From: an uncultured Clostridia bacterium
Lineage (GTDB): Bacteria > Bacillota > Clostridia > Christensenellales > UBA1242
DNA: 64,000 nt
NCBI GenBank assembly: GCA_944349375.1
Contig: CALVMV010000003.1
Span: 93,926-157,925 of the forward strand
Direction of reading: 5' to 3'
Shown one piece after another: positions 47,477 to 57,215 of this stretch. The stretch's first letter is position 1; every line of letters starts with the position of its first letter. The position numbers were made by a program, and so were the translations under genes. The notes beneath the pieces are model-generated. The model made no database searches, was not told the DNA's origin, and worked only from the letters and a program-made list of their open reading frames with translations.

Positions 47477-50081
47477 TATCTTCCTCCTTTGCCTTTGTTA
47501 TTAAATCATTAAGAAGTTCAAAAGCATACATAGGTGAAATCTTATTTATATCAGTATCTTTTAAAGTGTTAAAAATTTCAAGAGCGACCTTTCTATTGTC
47601 TATAGCTTTAGTTTGCTTTTCTTCAAAAATATTAACATCGAGTTTGTTATTTACTTTTTCAAGATTTTGAGAAATAGTTTTTGCTCTTGTTAATACTTCC
47701 GTTGGCAAACCTGCAAGTCTTGCAACTTCTATACCAAAACTTCGATTAGCCCCACCTCTAACTATTTTCCTTAAGAAAACTATATTGTCATCTATTTCTT
47801 TGACGGCAATTCGATAATTTTTAACCCCTTCAATAATGCCTTCTAGTTCAGTCAATTCGTGATAATGTGTTGCAAAAAGAATTTTTGATTTAAAATTATT
47901 TGCCAAATATTCTATAACTGCCCAAGCAATACTTAGTCCATCAAAAGTAGATGTTCCGCGACCTATTTCATCTAAAATGATTAAGCTTTTGTCAGTAGCA
48001 TTTGCTAAAATTAAAGCAACTTCGCTCATTTCAACCATAAAAGTGCTTTGCCCAAAGGCTAAATCATCACTTGCCCCAACTCTAGTAAAAATTCTATCAG
48101 TTAATGCTATTTCTGCTTCTCTTGCAGGGACAAAGCTACCAATGTGAGCCATATATGTTATTATTGCATTTTGTCGCATATAAGTGCTCTTACCAGCCAT
48201 ATTTGGTCCTGTAATTATCATCATTCTGTTTTTGTCTTGGTCAAGATATGTATCGTTTGCAACAAATTGCCCATTTTTTAAATACAACTCTACAACAGGA
48301 TGCCTACCTGCTTCTATCTTAATATGAGAAATTGATGATTTTATTACAGGTTTACAATAATTATTTTTTACAGCTACTTGAGCTAACGATAAAAGAGCAT
48401 CAATTTCTGCAATACTAGCCGAAATTTGCTGAAAAGATGGAATTTGCCCTAAAAGGTACTCTTTTAACTTTGCGAAAATCTCGTTTTCAAGTTTTAAGGC
48501 ATTTTCTTCAGAATGTAAAACAACATCTTCTATTTGTTTTAAATCTTCTGTAATATACCTTTCGTTGTTGGCAATAGTTTGTCTTCTCTTATATCTTAAA
48601 GGGACATTCTCTGCCTGATTTTTGCTAACTTCAATATAGTAACCAAAAACTCGATTATAACCAATTTTTAAAGTCTTAATTCCTGTTTCTTCTATTTCTT
48701 TTGCCTCTAAATCTTTTATCCATTGATTAGCAGAAACTTTTGCATCTCTAAGTTTATCTAGCTCTTTATTGAAACCGGCCTTAATATAGCCACCTTCTTT
48801 CATAGAAGTAGTAGCATCTTCATCAATCGCATTTGCTAAAAGCGTGGCAACGGAGCTCATATCAAAAAGAGTGTCGTTACAATTTTTTAATTTTTTTGTT
48901 TGGCAACTATTTAATATATTTTTCAGATTTGGGATAGCTAGTAAAGTATTCTTTAATCCTAATAGTTCTTTTGGAGAAACAGTACCATAACTTATCCTTC
49001 CTGCTATTCTTTCAATGTCATTTACTGAAGATAAAGCTTCAGATAAACTTTCTCTTACAACAAGTTTTTTTACAAGTTCTTCCACAGCATCAAGTCTTTC
49101 GTTTATTTCTTTTTCATCTTGAAGTGGCTGGTCTATCATATTTCTTAATTTTCTGCCACCCATAGACGTTTTTGTTTTATCAAGAACCCATAATAATGAC
49201 CCTGTTTTGCTATGATCTCTCATATTTTCAACTATTTCAAGATTTCTTCTAGAATTAGAATCTATTGTTAAAAACTTATCATTTTTAATTATACTTATCT
49301 TATTTATTCCTTTAAGAACTCTTTTCTGAGTTTCTTTTAAGTATTCAAGAGTCGCTCCTGCTGCAGCAATTAACTCTGGTTGATTTTTTAATTCATAAAC
49401 ATTCAACGCATTGTTGCCAAATTGACTTTCAAGATTTTCTTCAGCTCTTGATTTTGAAAAAGCCCATTCATAATAAGGGTAAAACTTACCTATAGAATTC
49501 ATTCTCGATTTTTTAATATCCCCTAGTTCTTCACCTGCATTTTCATTACAAATGATTTCTGAAGGCATAACCCTAGCGATAACATCGCATAAATCTCTTT
49601 GATAATCTTTCCCAAAAGGAACAAGAGCAAATTCTCCTGTCGAAATATCAACATAGCAAACGCCTACTTTATCATAACCTTTAAAAACGCACATAAGGTA
49701 ATTGTTTTTGCTACCCTCTAGCATTTCATCTTCAACAATAGTTCCAGGTGTTATAACTCTAACAACATCTCTTTTTAATATTTTCACTCCTTTTTGAGGA
49801 GCAGTTAATTGTTCGCAAATAGCAACTTTGTAACCTTTTGCAATAAGCCTGGCAATATAGTTTTGACAAGCATGATAAGGGATCCCACACATTGGGGCTT
49901 TGTCAGGAAGTCCGCATTGTTTTGATGTCAAAATCAAATCAAGCTCTTTGGAAGCTGTTATGGCATCTTCATAAAACATTTCATAAAAATCCCCCATTCT
50001 ATAAAAAAGAATGCAGTCTTTATAATTTTCTTTTGTTTCTAGATATTGACGCATTGCGGGTGAAAGTTCTTCTTTACTCAT
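47469..50081 (-). CDS. mutS: DNA mismatch repair protein MutS
   Basis: Mismatch recognition ATPase. The 870-residue protein has the N-terminal mismatch-binding motif MGDFYEMFYED (Phe-x-Glu), the connector and lever domains, the clamp, and the ATPase with Walker A GPNMAGKSTYMRQ, ASDDLAFGQSTFMVEM, LDEIGRGTSTFDGLSIAWA and TATHYHELTE-like FATHYHELTE. Length is normal. Its ATG overlaps the miaB stop (ATGA). The C terminus (KISPMYAFELLNDLITKAKE) is the MutS-typical helical end. Confidence 0.98.
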   Translation of the reverse strand: MSKEELSPAMRQYLETKENYKDCILFYRMGDFYEMFYEDAITASKELDLILTSKQCGLPDKAPMCGIPYHACQNYIARLIAKGYKVAICEQLTAPQKGVKILKRDVVRVITPGTIVEDEMLEGSKNNYLMCVFKGYDKVGVCYVDISTGEFALVPFGKDYQRDLCDVIARVMPSEIICNENAGEELGDIKKSRMNSIGKFYPYYEWAFSKSRAEENLESQFGNNALNVYELKNQPELIAAAGATLEYLKETQKRVLKGINKISIIKNDKFLTIDSNSRRNLEIVENMRDHSKTGSLLWVLDKTKTSMGGRKLRNMIDQPLQDEKEINERLDAVEELVKKLVVRESLSEALSSVNDIERIAGRISYGTVSPKELLGLKNTLLAIPNLKNILNSCQTKKLKNCNDTLFDMSSVATLLANAIDEDATTSMKEGGYIKAGFNKELDKLRDAKVSANQWIKDLEAKEIEETGIKTLKIGYNRVFGYYIEVSKNQAENVPLRYKRRQTIANNERYITEDLKQIEDVVLHSEENALKLENEIFAKLKEYLLGQIPSFQQISASIAEIDALLSLAQVAVKNNYCKPVIKSSISHIKIEAGRHPVVELYLKNGQFVANDTYLDQDKNRMMIITGPNMAGKSTYMRQNAIITYMAHIGSFVPAREAEIALTDRIFTRVGASDDLAFGQSTFMVEMSEVALILANATDKSLIILDEIGRGTSTFDGLSIAWAVIEYLANNFKSKILFATHYHELTELEGIIEGVKNYRIAVKEIDDNIVFLRKIVRGGANRSFGIEVARLAGLPTEVLTRAKTISQNLEKVNNKLDVNIFEEKQTKAIDNRKVALEIFNTLKDTDINKISPMYAFELLNDLITKAKEEDNE

Positions 50082-51202
50082 CGTTTCCCTGTCTCCTTTT
50101 GGATTTTCTTCTCTAGTTTTAATAGTTTGTTTACTCTTTCATTTTTAACATTTTCTGGAACTTGATTTTCCATTTTGCTAGCCACTGTTCCTTCTCTTGG
50201 TGAATACATAAATGCAAAAATGCTATCAAATTGAACTTCTTTGATTAGTGAGTAAGTATCTTCAAATTCTTCTTCTGTCTCAGAAGGAAAACCTACAATA
50301 AAATCTGATGTGATACGACAACTTGGTATTTTTTCACGAATTTTCTGAATAATTGAAAGATATTTTTCTCTCGTGTATTTTCTATTCATTAGGTGTAAAA
50401 TTCTATTATTTCCGCTTTGAGCTGGCAAGTGAATATATTTTTCAATTTTATCTTCACTTGCAATAACATCTATAACTTCATTAGTCAGGTCCTTTGGATG
50501 AGATGTCATAAAAGAAAGCTTAAAATCTCCTTCTATAGAGCAAATATCTTTAAGAAGCTGAGCAAAAGAAACTTGTGGATTTAAATCTTTACCATATGAA
50601 TTTACATTTTGTCCAAGCAAGGTAATCTTTTTATATTTTTTTTCAGATACAATATTTTTGATTTCATTTAATATGTTTTCTTCTTTTCGAGATTTTTCTC
50701 TACCGCGAACATAAGGTACAATACAATATGTACAAAAATTATTGCACCCCTGCATGATATTGACCCATGCGTTATCTCCACTAGAACGCTTGTAAGGTAA
50801 AACTTCATCAATTTCGCCTTCTTGCCAAATTTCAAATTGCCTTCCCTTTTTAACAGATTCAATATAATCTCCAAGTTTAGATAAATTAAAAGTTCCAATT
50901 ATTATATCTACAAAAGGAAAAGTTCTAAGCATTTTTTGTGCAGTTTCTTCTTTCTGTGTCATGCAACCACAAAGTGCAATAATTAGATTTTTATTCTTTT
51001 TCTTTAATTTTTTTAAATTTCCGACATTACCAAAAACCCTATCTTCTGCTCCTTCTCTTATAGCACAAGTATTGAACACAATAATATCAGCTTCTTCTCT
51101 ATTTTGTGCCAAAGAATACCCTAAATTTTCCAAAATTCCGGCTATTTTTTCAGATTCATGAACATTCATTTGACAACCATAAGTTACAATAAAGTATTTC
51201 AT
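50078..51202 (-). CDS. miaB: tRNA-2-methylthio-N6-dimethylallyladenosine synthase MiaB lacking TRAM domain
   Basis: Radical-SAM methylthiotransferase that modifies i6A37 made by MiaA. The N-terminal MTTase domain has YGCQMNVHESE, NTCAIRE and GCMTQKE with three cluster-binding Cys; the radical-SAM motif is CNNFCTYCIVPYVRGRE; GQNVNSYG, SHPKDL, LPAQSGNNRIL and DFIVGFPSETEEEFEDT follow. The protein ends at residue 374 (KKIQKETGKR), just where the linker to the TRAM domain begins, about 60 residues short of usual MiaB. The stop TGA forms ATGA with mutS, so the short form is not an assembly artefact of the window. Confidence 0.93.
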   Translation of the reverse strand: MKYFIVTYGCQMNVHESEKIAGILENLGYSLAQNREEADIIVFNTCAIREGAEDRVFGNVGNLKKLKKKNKNLIIALCGCMTQKEETAQKMLRTFPFVDIIIGTFNLSKLGDYIESVKKGRQFEIWQEGEIDEVLPYKRSSGDNAWVNIMQGCNNFCTYCIVPYVRGREKSRKEENILNEIKNIVSEKKYKKITLLGQNVNSYGKDLNPQVSFAQLLKDICSIEGDFKLSFMTSHPKDLTNEVIDVIASEDKIEKYIHLPAQSGNNRILHLMNRKYTREKYLSIIQKIREKIPSCRITSDFIVGFPSETEEEFEDTYSLIKEVQFDSIFAFMYSPREGTVASKMENQVPENVKNERVNKLLKLEKKIQKETGKR

Positions 51203-51252
51203 AATAATATCATTTATCCTTTTAAAAGCGTGTTACAAACATAAGCAATCTT

Positions 51253-51281
51253 ATTATACAATACATTTTTTAAATTTTCAA
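51253..51281 (-). promoter_or_regulatory. Promoter of the miaB-mutS-mutL-miaA-ynbB operon
   Basis: Minus-strand TTGAAA (51276-51281), 17-nt spacer, TATAAT (51253-51258). Confidence 0.7.
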
Positions 51282-51334
51282 ATAAATTATAAATTAAGCA
51301 AATAATTTTTTAAAATGGCACCATAATAAAAACG

Positions 51335-53557
51335 ATGAAAAAATTTATAAAATACTTTTTTATTTCTTTGACTATTTTGATTTTGATTTTGCTTGTATCA
51401 TTATCTTTTTACATCGGTTCAATTTATACAAATGCCTTAAAGATTGATATAGATGAAGCAAAACTATCTGCACCATTCACCACCATTGAAATTTATGATA
51501 ATGATAACAAACCTATACGAGAAGACAATACGATAAACGAAAACTTTGTAGAGGGTTATGAGCTTTCAGAAGATACCAAAAATGCTTTTATTTCAATTGA
51601 AGACAAAGATTTTTACACTCACCATGGTGTTAATTATAAAAGAATGGTTAAAGCAATGATTAATAACATAAAAGCTGGCAAATTTAAAGAAGGTGCATCC
51701 ACTATTACTCAACAACTTATTAAAAATAGCCACTTGACAAGCGCTAAAACTTTTGAAAGAAAAATAACAGAAATCGCATTGAGTCAAAAGTTAGAAAAAC
51801 AATATTCTAAAGATGAAATTTTGAGCCAATATCTTAACATTATATATTTTGGTAATAATTGCTATGGCATTGAAGACGCAAGCCAATTTTATTTTTCAAA
51901 GCCAGCAAAAGAATTGACTATTTCAGAGAGTGCAATGCTTGCGGGATTAATCAAATCCCCGTCAAAATATTCCCCTATCAAAAACCCTGAGAATGCTTTA
52001 ACAAGAAGAAATATTGTAATAACTGAAATGGAAAAAGATGGTAAAATCTCTATGGAAGAAGCAATAAAAGCTAAAAATCAACCTTTAAACCTTAAAATTG
52101 ATACTCATAGCAAAAATAGATTAAACTCTTATAGCCAAGCCGCAATAGATGAAGCAGAAGAAATATTGCAAATACCAGCTCAACAAATTGCTTTACAAGG
52201 GTACAAAATTTATACATATCAAAACGAAAAATTACAAAACGATCTTCAAAATGCTTTTGAATCAACCGACCATAATTGTAATCATGCTGGAATAGTTATT
52301 GATAATAAATCTCATTCCATAGTTGCATATACTGGCAAAGGAGATTATAAAATATTAGATTGTAAAAGACAGCCCGGTTCATGTATCAAACCTATTTTAG
52401 TTTATGGTCCTGCATTAAATGAAGATGTCATATATCCTTGCACCCAACTACTAGATGAAAAGACCGAAATTGCAGATTTTAAGCCAAAAAACATCGGCAA
52501 TGTATATCATGGTTATGTTTCGGCGAGAGAAAGTCTTTCAAAGTCTATAAATATACCTGCTGTTAAAATTCTTAGTTATGTCGGAATAGATAAAGCAAAA
52601 CAATATGCCGAAGATATGGGGTTAAGTTTTGTAGAAGCAGATGAAGGATATTGTTTAGCATTAGGAGGCATGACTTATGGAGTAAACATCAAACAACTTG
52701 CTGGTGCATATTCAACATTTGCAAATCTTGGCAAATTTAGTCAACCTCAATTTATTTCATTTATTTCTGATAAAAATGGAAAGATTGTTTATGTTCATAA
52801 GGCAGAAGGAAAGCAAGTGCTTAGAGAAGATAGTAGTTATTTGCTAACAGATATGCTTAAAACTTGTGCTCAAAGTGGAACAGGGAAAAAATTATCAGAA
52901 TTAGAAATCGAAATAGCAACCAAAACAGGTACAGTTGGCAAATCTGGCACCAAACAAAACCTTGATGCATGGAATGTATCTTACACCCCAAATCTGACCT
53001 GTGCAGTATGGCTTGGAAATCTAGACAATACGCCAATAGATTACACTGGCGGAAATCAACCAACAGAAATAGCGAAAAACTTTTTTAAAACAAATAAAAC
53101 TACAGAAAAATTTGAAAAACCCGATTCTATAGTTGAAAAGAACATAGATACAATAGAATTAGAAGAAAATCATAGAATTGTACTAGCAAACGAGTATATG
53201 CCTGAAAGATATACTCAACAAGAACTATTTTCATCATTCAATCTGCCAAATTCTTATTCAGACAAATTTGCAAAAGCACAAATTCCATCTTATACAAGCA
53301 AGGTGGTAAATAACAATGCAATTATAACTTTTACAGCAAACGAATATTTAACTTATCAAATTTATGAAGAAGATAAATTAAAACAAGAAATTTCAAATAA
53401 AACAGGATCTCAAACATTTGAAATACCTTTAACAAAAAACAAACAAAAATTAAAATTTAAAACCTTTTATACATTGTCACCAGAGATTGAAGATGAAGAT
53501 GAAATAACTTTTGTAAAGTCAAATAAAATAACCAATAACAAAAGATGGTATATATAA
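51335..53557 (+). CDS. Class A penicillin-binding protein (transglycosylase/transpeptidase, PBP1a type)
   Basis: Bifunctional peptidoglycan synthase. One N-terminal membrane helix (residues about 6-30) is followed by a GT51 transglycosylase domain with SIEDKDFYTHHGVNYKRM (catalytic Glu near residue 89), EGASTITQQLIKN and QYLNIIYFGNNCYGIEDAS. The transpeptidase domain has Ser349 in PGSCIKPIL (SxxK), SKSINIPA (SxN) and TKTGTVG (KTG). A C-terminal beta-rich region of about 110 residues follows. The gene has no Shine-Dalgarno sequence; a CATAAT box at 51322-51327 lies 7 nt before the ATG, possibly giving a leaderless message. Confidence 0.94.
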   Translation: MKKFIKYFFISLTILILILLVSLSFYIGSIYTNALKIDIDEAKLSAPFTTIEIYDNDNKPIREDNTINENFVEGYELSEDTKNAFISIEDKDFYTHHGVNYKRMVKAMINNIKAGKFKEGASTITQQLIKNSHLTSAKTFERKITEIALSQKLEKQYSKDEILSQYLNIIYFGNNCYGIEDASQFYFSKPAKELTISESAMLAGLIKSPSKYSPIKNPENALTRRNIVITEMEKDGKISMEEAIKAKNQPLNLKIDTHSKNRLNSYSQAAIDEAEEILQIPAQQIALQGYKIYTYQNEKLQNDLQNAFESTDHNCNHAGIVIDNKSHSIVAYTGKGDYKILDCKRQPGSCIKPILVYGPALNEDVIYPCTQLLDEKTEIADFKPKNIGNVYHGYVSARESLSKSINIPAVKILSYVGIDKAKQYAEDMGLSFVEADEGYCLALGGMTYGVNIKQLAGAYSTFANLGKFSQPQFISFISDKNGKIVYVHKAEGKQVLREDSSYLLTDMLKTCAQSGTGKKLSELEIEIATKTGTVGKSGTKQNLDAWNVSYTPNLTCAVWLGNLDNTPIDYTGGNQPTEIAKNFFKTNKTTEKFEKPDSIVEKNIDTIELEENHRIVLANEYMPERYTQQELFSSFNLPNSYSDKFAKAQIPSYTSKVVNNNAIITFTANEYLTYQIYEEDKLKQEISNKTGSQTFEIPLTKNKQKLKFKTFYTLSPEIEDEDEITFVKSNKITNNKRWYI

Positions 53558-53690
53558 CAAAAAAAACTTTGCTTGGGTCCATTATTTCTAAAAGTAATGC
53601 AAAAAGAATTTTATTATATTTATGTATTTCTTTTCATAGGTTCAACCATAAAAATTAAGATTAAATTAATATTTTATTGCTCATTTACAA

Positions 53691-53702
53691 ACTAATATTA
53701 GT
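53691..53702. promoter_or_regulatory. Perfect palindrome upstream of the peroxiredoxin promoter
   Basis: ACTAATATTAGT, a 12-bp perfect palindrome 11 bp before the -35 box. It could be an operator for an oxidative-stress regulator; it is not the PerR box in full. AT-rich palindromes of this size occur by chance. Confidence 0.35.
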
Positions 53703-53713
53703 AATAAATTTAA

Positions 53714-53742
53714 TTGACAATATTATTTTTTATAAGTATACT
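53714..53742 (+). promoter_or_regulatory. Consensus promoter of the peroxiredoxin gene
   Basis: TTGACA (53714-53719), 17-nt spacer, TATACT (53737-53742), then a strong AAAGGAGG ribosome site. Confidence 0.88.
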
Positions 53743-53764
53743 TTAGCTATAAAGGAGGAAAATT

Positions 53765-54442
53765 ATGATTGAAAATGAATATAATAAAATGCCTTTAATT
53801 GGTGATTCTGCGCCAAGTTTTAAGGCTATTACAACACAAGGAGAAATCAATTTCCCAAAAGATTTTTCTGGCAAATGGGTAATTTTATTCTCTCATCCAG
53901 CAGATTTTACACCTGTTTGTACAACTGAATTTATGACTTTTGGCTCTATGATAGATGAATTTAAATCACTTAATACTGAATTAGTAGGATTATCAGTTGA
54001 TTCGCTTTATTCACATATTGCTTGGCTACGCAAAATACAAGAACTTGAATGGAATGGAAAAAAACATATTAATGTCACATTTCCATTAATTGAAGATATC
54101 AAAATGGAAGTAGCAAAAGCATATGGAATGATACAACCTGGTCAATCTACCACACAAGCAGTAAGAGCTGTTTTTGTTATTGATCCTAAAGGGATAATAA
54201 GAACTATACTATACTATCCGCTTTCCACAGGAAGAAATTTTGATGAAATCAAAAGGATAATTTTAGCATTACAAAAAGCAGATAAGGATAGTGTTGCTAC
54301 CCCAGCAGATTGGCGCCCAGGTGATGATGTAATTGTCCCAACAGCTGGAAGTTGTGGAGTTGCAAAAGAAAGAATGGACAATCAAACAAATGATCAATAT
54401 TGTTTAGACTGGTTTATGTGCTTTAGACGTGAAAAAAAATAA
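53765..54442 (+). CDS. Peroxiredoxin (Prx6/AhpC-TSA type)
   Basis: Thiol peroxidase that reduces hydrogen and organic peroxides. The 225-residue protein has the peroxidatic motif HPADFTPVCTTEF (Cys near residue 50), VGLSVDSLYSHIAWL, the conserved Arg region STTQAVRAVFVIDPKG, and the long C-terminal domain of the Prx6/archaeal class (ATPADWRPGDDVIVP). Two or three C-terminal Cys (SCGVAKE, YCLDWFMCFR) could act as resolving residues, as in archaeal 2-Cys members. AAAGGAGG precedes the ATG. It is monocistronic, with a consensus promoter and terminator. Confidence 0.94.
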   Translation: MIENEYNKMPLIGDSAPSFKAITTQGEINFPKDFSGKWVILFSHPADFTPVCTTEFMTFGSMIDEFKSLNTELVGLSVDSLYSHIAWLRKIQELEWNGKKHINVTFPLIEDIKMEVAKAYGMIQPGQSTTQAVRAVFVIDPKGIIRTILYYPLSTGRNFDEIKRIILALQKADKDSVATPADWRPGDDVIVPTAGSCGVAKERMDNQTNDQYCLDWFMCFRREKK

Positions 54443-54480
54443 AATAAAAAAACTTAGTCCATATTTGTGAAAAATAAAAA

Positions 54481-54512
54481 AAAAGAACTTTACTATTTTA
54501 AAGTTCTTTTTT
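54481..54512. terminator. Bidirectional terminator between peroxiredoxin gene and recA
   Basis: AAAGAACTTT and AAAGTTCTTT pair around a short AT loop, with A and T runs outside on both strands. Confidence 0.82.
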
Positions 54513-54545
54513 GTTATATAAGATTAAAAAGCGTTTACTTGATAA

Positions 54546-55553
54546 CTATGCAATTTCATATCTTTCTTTTACTTTTTGCATTATTTCATCATATACGTCT
54601 TTATGTTCTTCCAAAAATTGCTTAACATTTTCTTTTCCTTGTCCAATTTTTTCATCGTTATAAGAGAACCATGAACCAGACTTTTGAATAATATCAGCAT
54701 TTAGTGCAAGGTCAACAATGCAACCTGTTTGAGAAATACCTTTTCCATAAATGATATCAAATTCAGCAGTTTTGAATGGAGGAGCTAATTTGTTTTTAAC
54801 AACTTTAATAGTTGTTCTATTACCAACTATATTAGCACCATCTTTGATTGTATCCTTTTTACGAACATCAAGCCTAATACTTGCGTAGAACTTCAATGCT
54901 TTTCCACCTGTTGTAGTTTCTGGTGAGCCAAATAAAACCCCTACTTTTTCTCTTAATTGATTAATAAAGATAACAGTTGTATTGCTTTTGTTTATAACCC
55001 CTGTTAATTTTCTTAGTGCTTGGCTCATCATTCTTGCTTGCAAGCCAACATGAGAATCCCCCATTTCTCCATCAATTTCAGCCTTAGGAGTTAAAGCAGC
55101 TACAGAGTCAACTACAACAATATCAACCGAACCGGATTTAACGAGTGTTTCACAAATATTTAATGCTTGTTCTCCATTATCTGGTTGAGAAACTAACAAA
55201 TCATCTAAATTAACTCCCAATTTTTCTGCATACACAGGATCCAAAGCGTGTTCTGCATCAATAAATGCAGCAGTTCCTCCTAATTTTTGTGTTTCAGAAA
55301 TAATATGCAAAGAAACAGTGGTTTTACCTGATGACTCTGGTCCATAGATTTCTATAACTCTACCTCTTGGGATCCCCCCAATTCCTAAGGCAATATCAAG
55401 AACTAAACAACCTGTAGGAATAACATCTATTTTTTCATGGACTCTTTCTCCGAGCTTCATTATAGAGCCTTTACCGTATTGTCTTTCTATTTGCAAAAGA
55501 GCTTGATCAAGAGCCTCTTTTTTTGCATCTTTTTTAATATCTTTCTTTTCCAT
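54546..55553 (-). CDS. recA: Recombinase RecA
   Basis: Strand-exchange ATPase for recombination and SOS induction. The 335-residue protein has [16 protein letters not shown], Walker [46 protein letters not shown], loop L1-L2 region [20 protein letters not shown] and the [12 protein letters not shown] segment. The usual acidic C-terminal tail is short. The start at 55553 has AAAGGGGAA before it; an upstream in-frame ATG at 55580 lacks one. It follows the cinA-like gene by 34 nt in the common pgsA-cinA-recA order. Confidence 0.98.
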   Translation of the reverse strand: MEKKDIKKDAKKEALDQALLQIERQYGKGSIMKLGERVHEKIDVIPTGCLVLDIALGIGGIPRGRVIEIYGPESSGKTTVSLHIISETQKLGGTAAFIDAEHALDPVYAEKLGVNLDDLLVSQPDNGEQALNICETLVKSGSVDIVVVDSVAALTPKAEIDGEMGDSHVGLQARMMSQALRKLTGVINKSNTTVIFINQLREKVGVLFGSPETTTGGKALKFYASIRLDVRKKDTIKDGANIVGNRTTIKVVKNKLAPPFKTAEFDIIYGKGISQTGCIVDLALNADIIQKSGSWFSYNDEKIGQGKENVKQFLEEHKDVYDEIMQKVKERYEIA

Positions 55554-55587
55554 AAATTCCCCTTTAGTATATTTTACCATTATTTAC

Positions 55588-56568
55588 TTAAAAAGCAAAA
55601 TCATTTTGACGCAATTTTTTTACTAGATGATATAAAAGAGTATTTTTAGCCATTTCTATTGAATTATTAATATTACCGCTAAAATTGCATTTGTAAAAAT
55701 GGACTTCTTTTTTATCAGCTAAAGTAAAAATAAAGCTAAATTTATCTTCTACCATTTCTCCATATGTTACGATAGCCAAATCACTACCACTTTCTTCTAA
55801 TAATTTCATAGAACGATTATGTAAAAAATTGTTGTCTGGTTTATCATAAAATTCTATTTTTCCTGTTTTTAGTACACTAGAGAACAAATTGTTATTTTCT
55901 AATAATGCAGAAAGGATTTTCCCTTGAGTTACGTTTTCACAGATAGAAATTGATAAATTTTTCATTTTTAAAAGTTGATAAACTATCGTTTCCAAATTGA
56001 GCTCATTTTCGCTATACATATTTGCTTTAAATACAGAGGCGATTTTGACTAAATTATCATCAATTAAATCATTTTCCCCTGAATAAGAGAGGTATATATC
56101 ACACAATATGTTGTTTTCTACGATTTTAAATTTTAAAGAAGGAATTTCATTCTTTAAGTTATCCAACTTTTCAATTATCACATTTTTATTCATACCAAAC
56201 ACATGAAATTGACAAAATTTATTATCTGTTTTTAAAACTTTATAAAGCAGATCTAAATTGCTTTCTAAAGGCATAAAAATTGTTTTTCCTTTTTCAGAAG
56301 AAAATACAACTATTTGTTCATCAATTATTTCTTTATTTTGACCTAGTTGAGAATAAAAATTTATTATAAGGTCATCAATATTCTCATTTTCAGAAAAAAT
56401 AATATTGTTGTTACCTAGGTTTAAACCTTTACTTTTTTCAATAGGTAAAAATTCAACAGAATCTATTTCTGTAATAGTTTTTGCAAATATTTGAATCGCC
56501 TTATCAAAATCAAATACTGAAAACCCTTTTAATACTTTATCTGAAAAAATGTATATTCTGTGTTTCAC
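55588..56568 (-). CDS. cinA: Eroded CinA-like protein
   Basis: CinA joins a MoaB/MogA-like domain to a PncC nicotinamide-nucleotide amidase domain. This 326-residue protein lies where cinA lies (between pgsA and recA) and keeps only faint traces. The C-terminal part LETIVYQLLKMKNLSISICE aligns with the start of the PncC domain (LEExVxxLLKxKxLTIAxAE), and VTQGKILSALL aligns with the normally invariant SCTGGLIAxxL, but the catalytic Ser and Gly pair are lost. The middle HVFGMNKNVIIEKLDNL resembles the CinA linker domain (GxxExxIxxKLxDL). The MoaB-like N-terminal domain is shortened. Activity is unlikely. Confidence 0.68.
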   Translation of the reverse strand: MKHRIYIFSDKVLKGFSVFDFDKAIQIFAKTITEIDSVEFLPIEKSKGLNLGNNNIIFSENENIDDLIINFYSQLGQNKEIIDEQIVVFSSEKGKTIFMPLESNLDLLYKVLKTDNKFCQFHVFGMNKNVIIEKLDNLKNEIPSLKFKIVENNILCDIYLSYSGENDLIDDNLVKIASVFKANMYSENELNLETIVYQLLKMKNLSISICENVTQGKILSALLENNNLFSSVLKTGKIEFYDKPDNNFLHNRSMKLLEESGSDLAIVTYGEMVEDKFSFIFTLADKKEVHFYKCNFSGNINNSIEMAKNTLLYHLVKKLRQNDFAF

Positions 56569-57215
56569 TAATTCTCCTCATTTTTGTTTTTTGATTTTTC
56601 ATCTTTAAAAACAAATTTGTTTTCCACCAAATAATGAACCCCTGAATATACTGTTAATACAGTAGCGCAGGCAAGGATAATCATTAGGATTAGCCCTACT
56701 ATCCCAGTAACTTTTTCAACAACATCTGTTGCCATATTTGGGACAATGTCAGTTAAGAAGAAAGCATAAAGCATATAAAGAATAATTGAAATAAATTGCA
56801 AAGTTGCTTTTACTTTCCCACTCATATCTGCAGCCAAAACTTTACCTTTGCTGGCAGCAAGTTGTCTTAATGCAGAAATAATAAATTCTCTAGCTAGCAT
56901 AACAATTACACAAGCAACACCTAACCAAACAGGCCATACAACAGGGGCAGCGCCAGTAATAGGAACAGCAATAATTAAAATAAAGCCTGTCATTGTTAAA
57001 ACTTTATCTGCTATCGCATCAAAGAATTTTCCAAGGTCTGTAACTTGGTTTGTTTTTCTTGCTATTCTTCCATCAACAAAATCTGTTAAACTTGCAATAG
57101 CAAACAAAATTGCTGCTACAAGTCTAGCATAAGGGATAAATGTTGCTAAGTAGAAAAATACTATTAGTGGTATTAACAATAATCTAGAAAGAGTTATCTT
57201 ATTAGGTGTATTCAT
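56568..57215 (-). CDS. pgsA: CDP-diacylglycerol-glycerol-3-phosphate 3-phosphatidyltransferase
   Basis: Committed step of phosphatidylglycerol synthesis, an integral membrane enzyme. The 215-residue protein has an N-terminal TPNKITLSRLLLIPLIVFF, the CDP-alcohol phosphatidyltransferase motif DFVDGRIARKTNQVTDLGKF with FDAIADK following (DxxDGxxAR...GxxxDxxxD complete), and five or six membrane segments. The C terminus is a charged tail. It overlaps rimO by 4 nt (ATGA) and the cinA-like gene by 1 nt (TAATG). Confidence 0.96.
   Translation of the reverse strand: MNTPNKITLSRLLLIPLIVFFYLATFIPYARLVAAILFAIASLTDFVDGRIARKTNQVTDLGKFFDAIADKVLTMTGFILIIAVPITGAAPVVWPVWLGVACVIVMLAREFIISALRQLAASKGKVLAADMSGKVKATLQFISIILYMLYAFFLTDIVPNMATDVVEKVTGIVGLILMIILACATVLTVYSGVHYLVENKFVFKDEKSKNKNEEN

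Noticed and set aside
50078..50081. Reassignment of TGA to Trp
   Set aside because: TGA ends miaB at the ATGA overlap with mutS, and Trp is encoded by TGG throughout.
53558..53690. Possible small RNA between the penicillin-binding protein gene and the peroxiredoxin gene
   Set aside because: Only a weak 5-bp hairpin (ATTA...TAAT) is seen, with no promoter or clear terminator; not enough to call.
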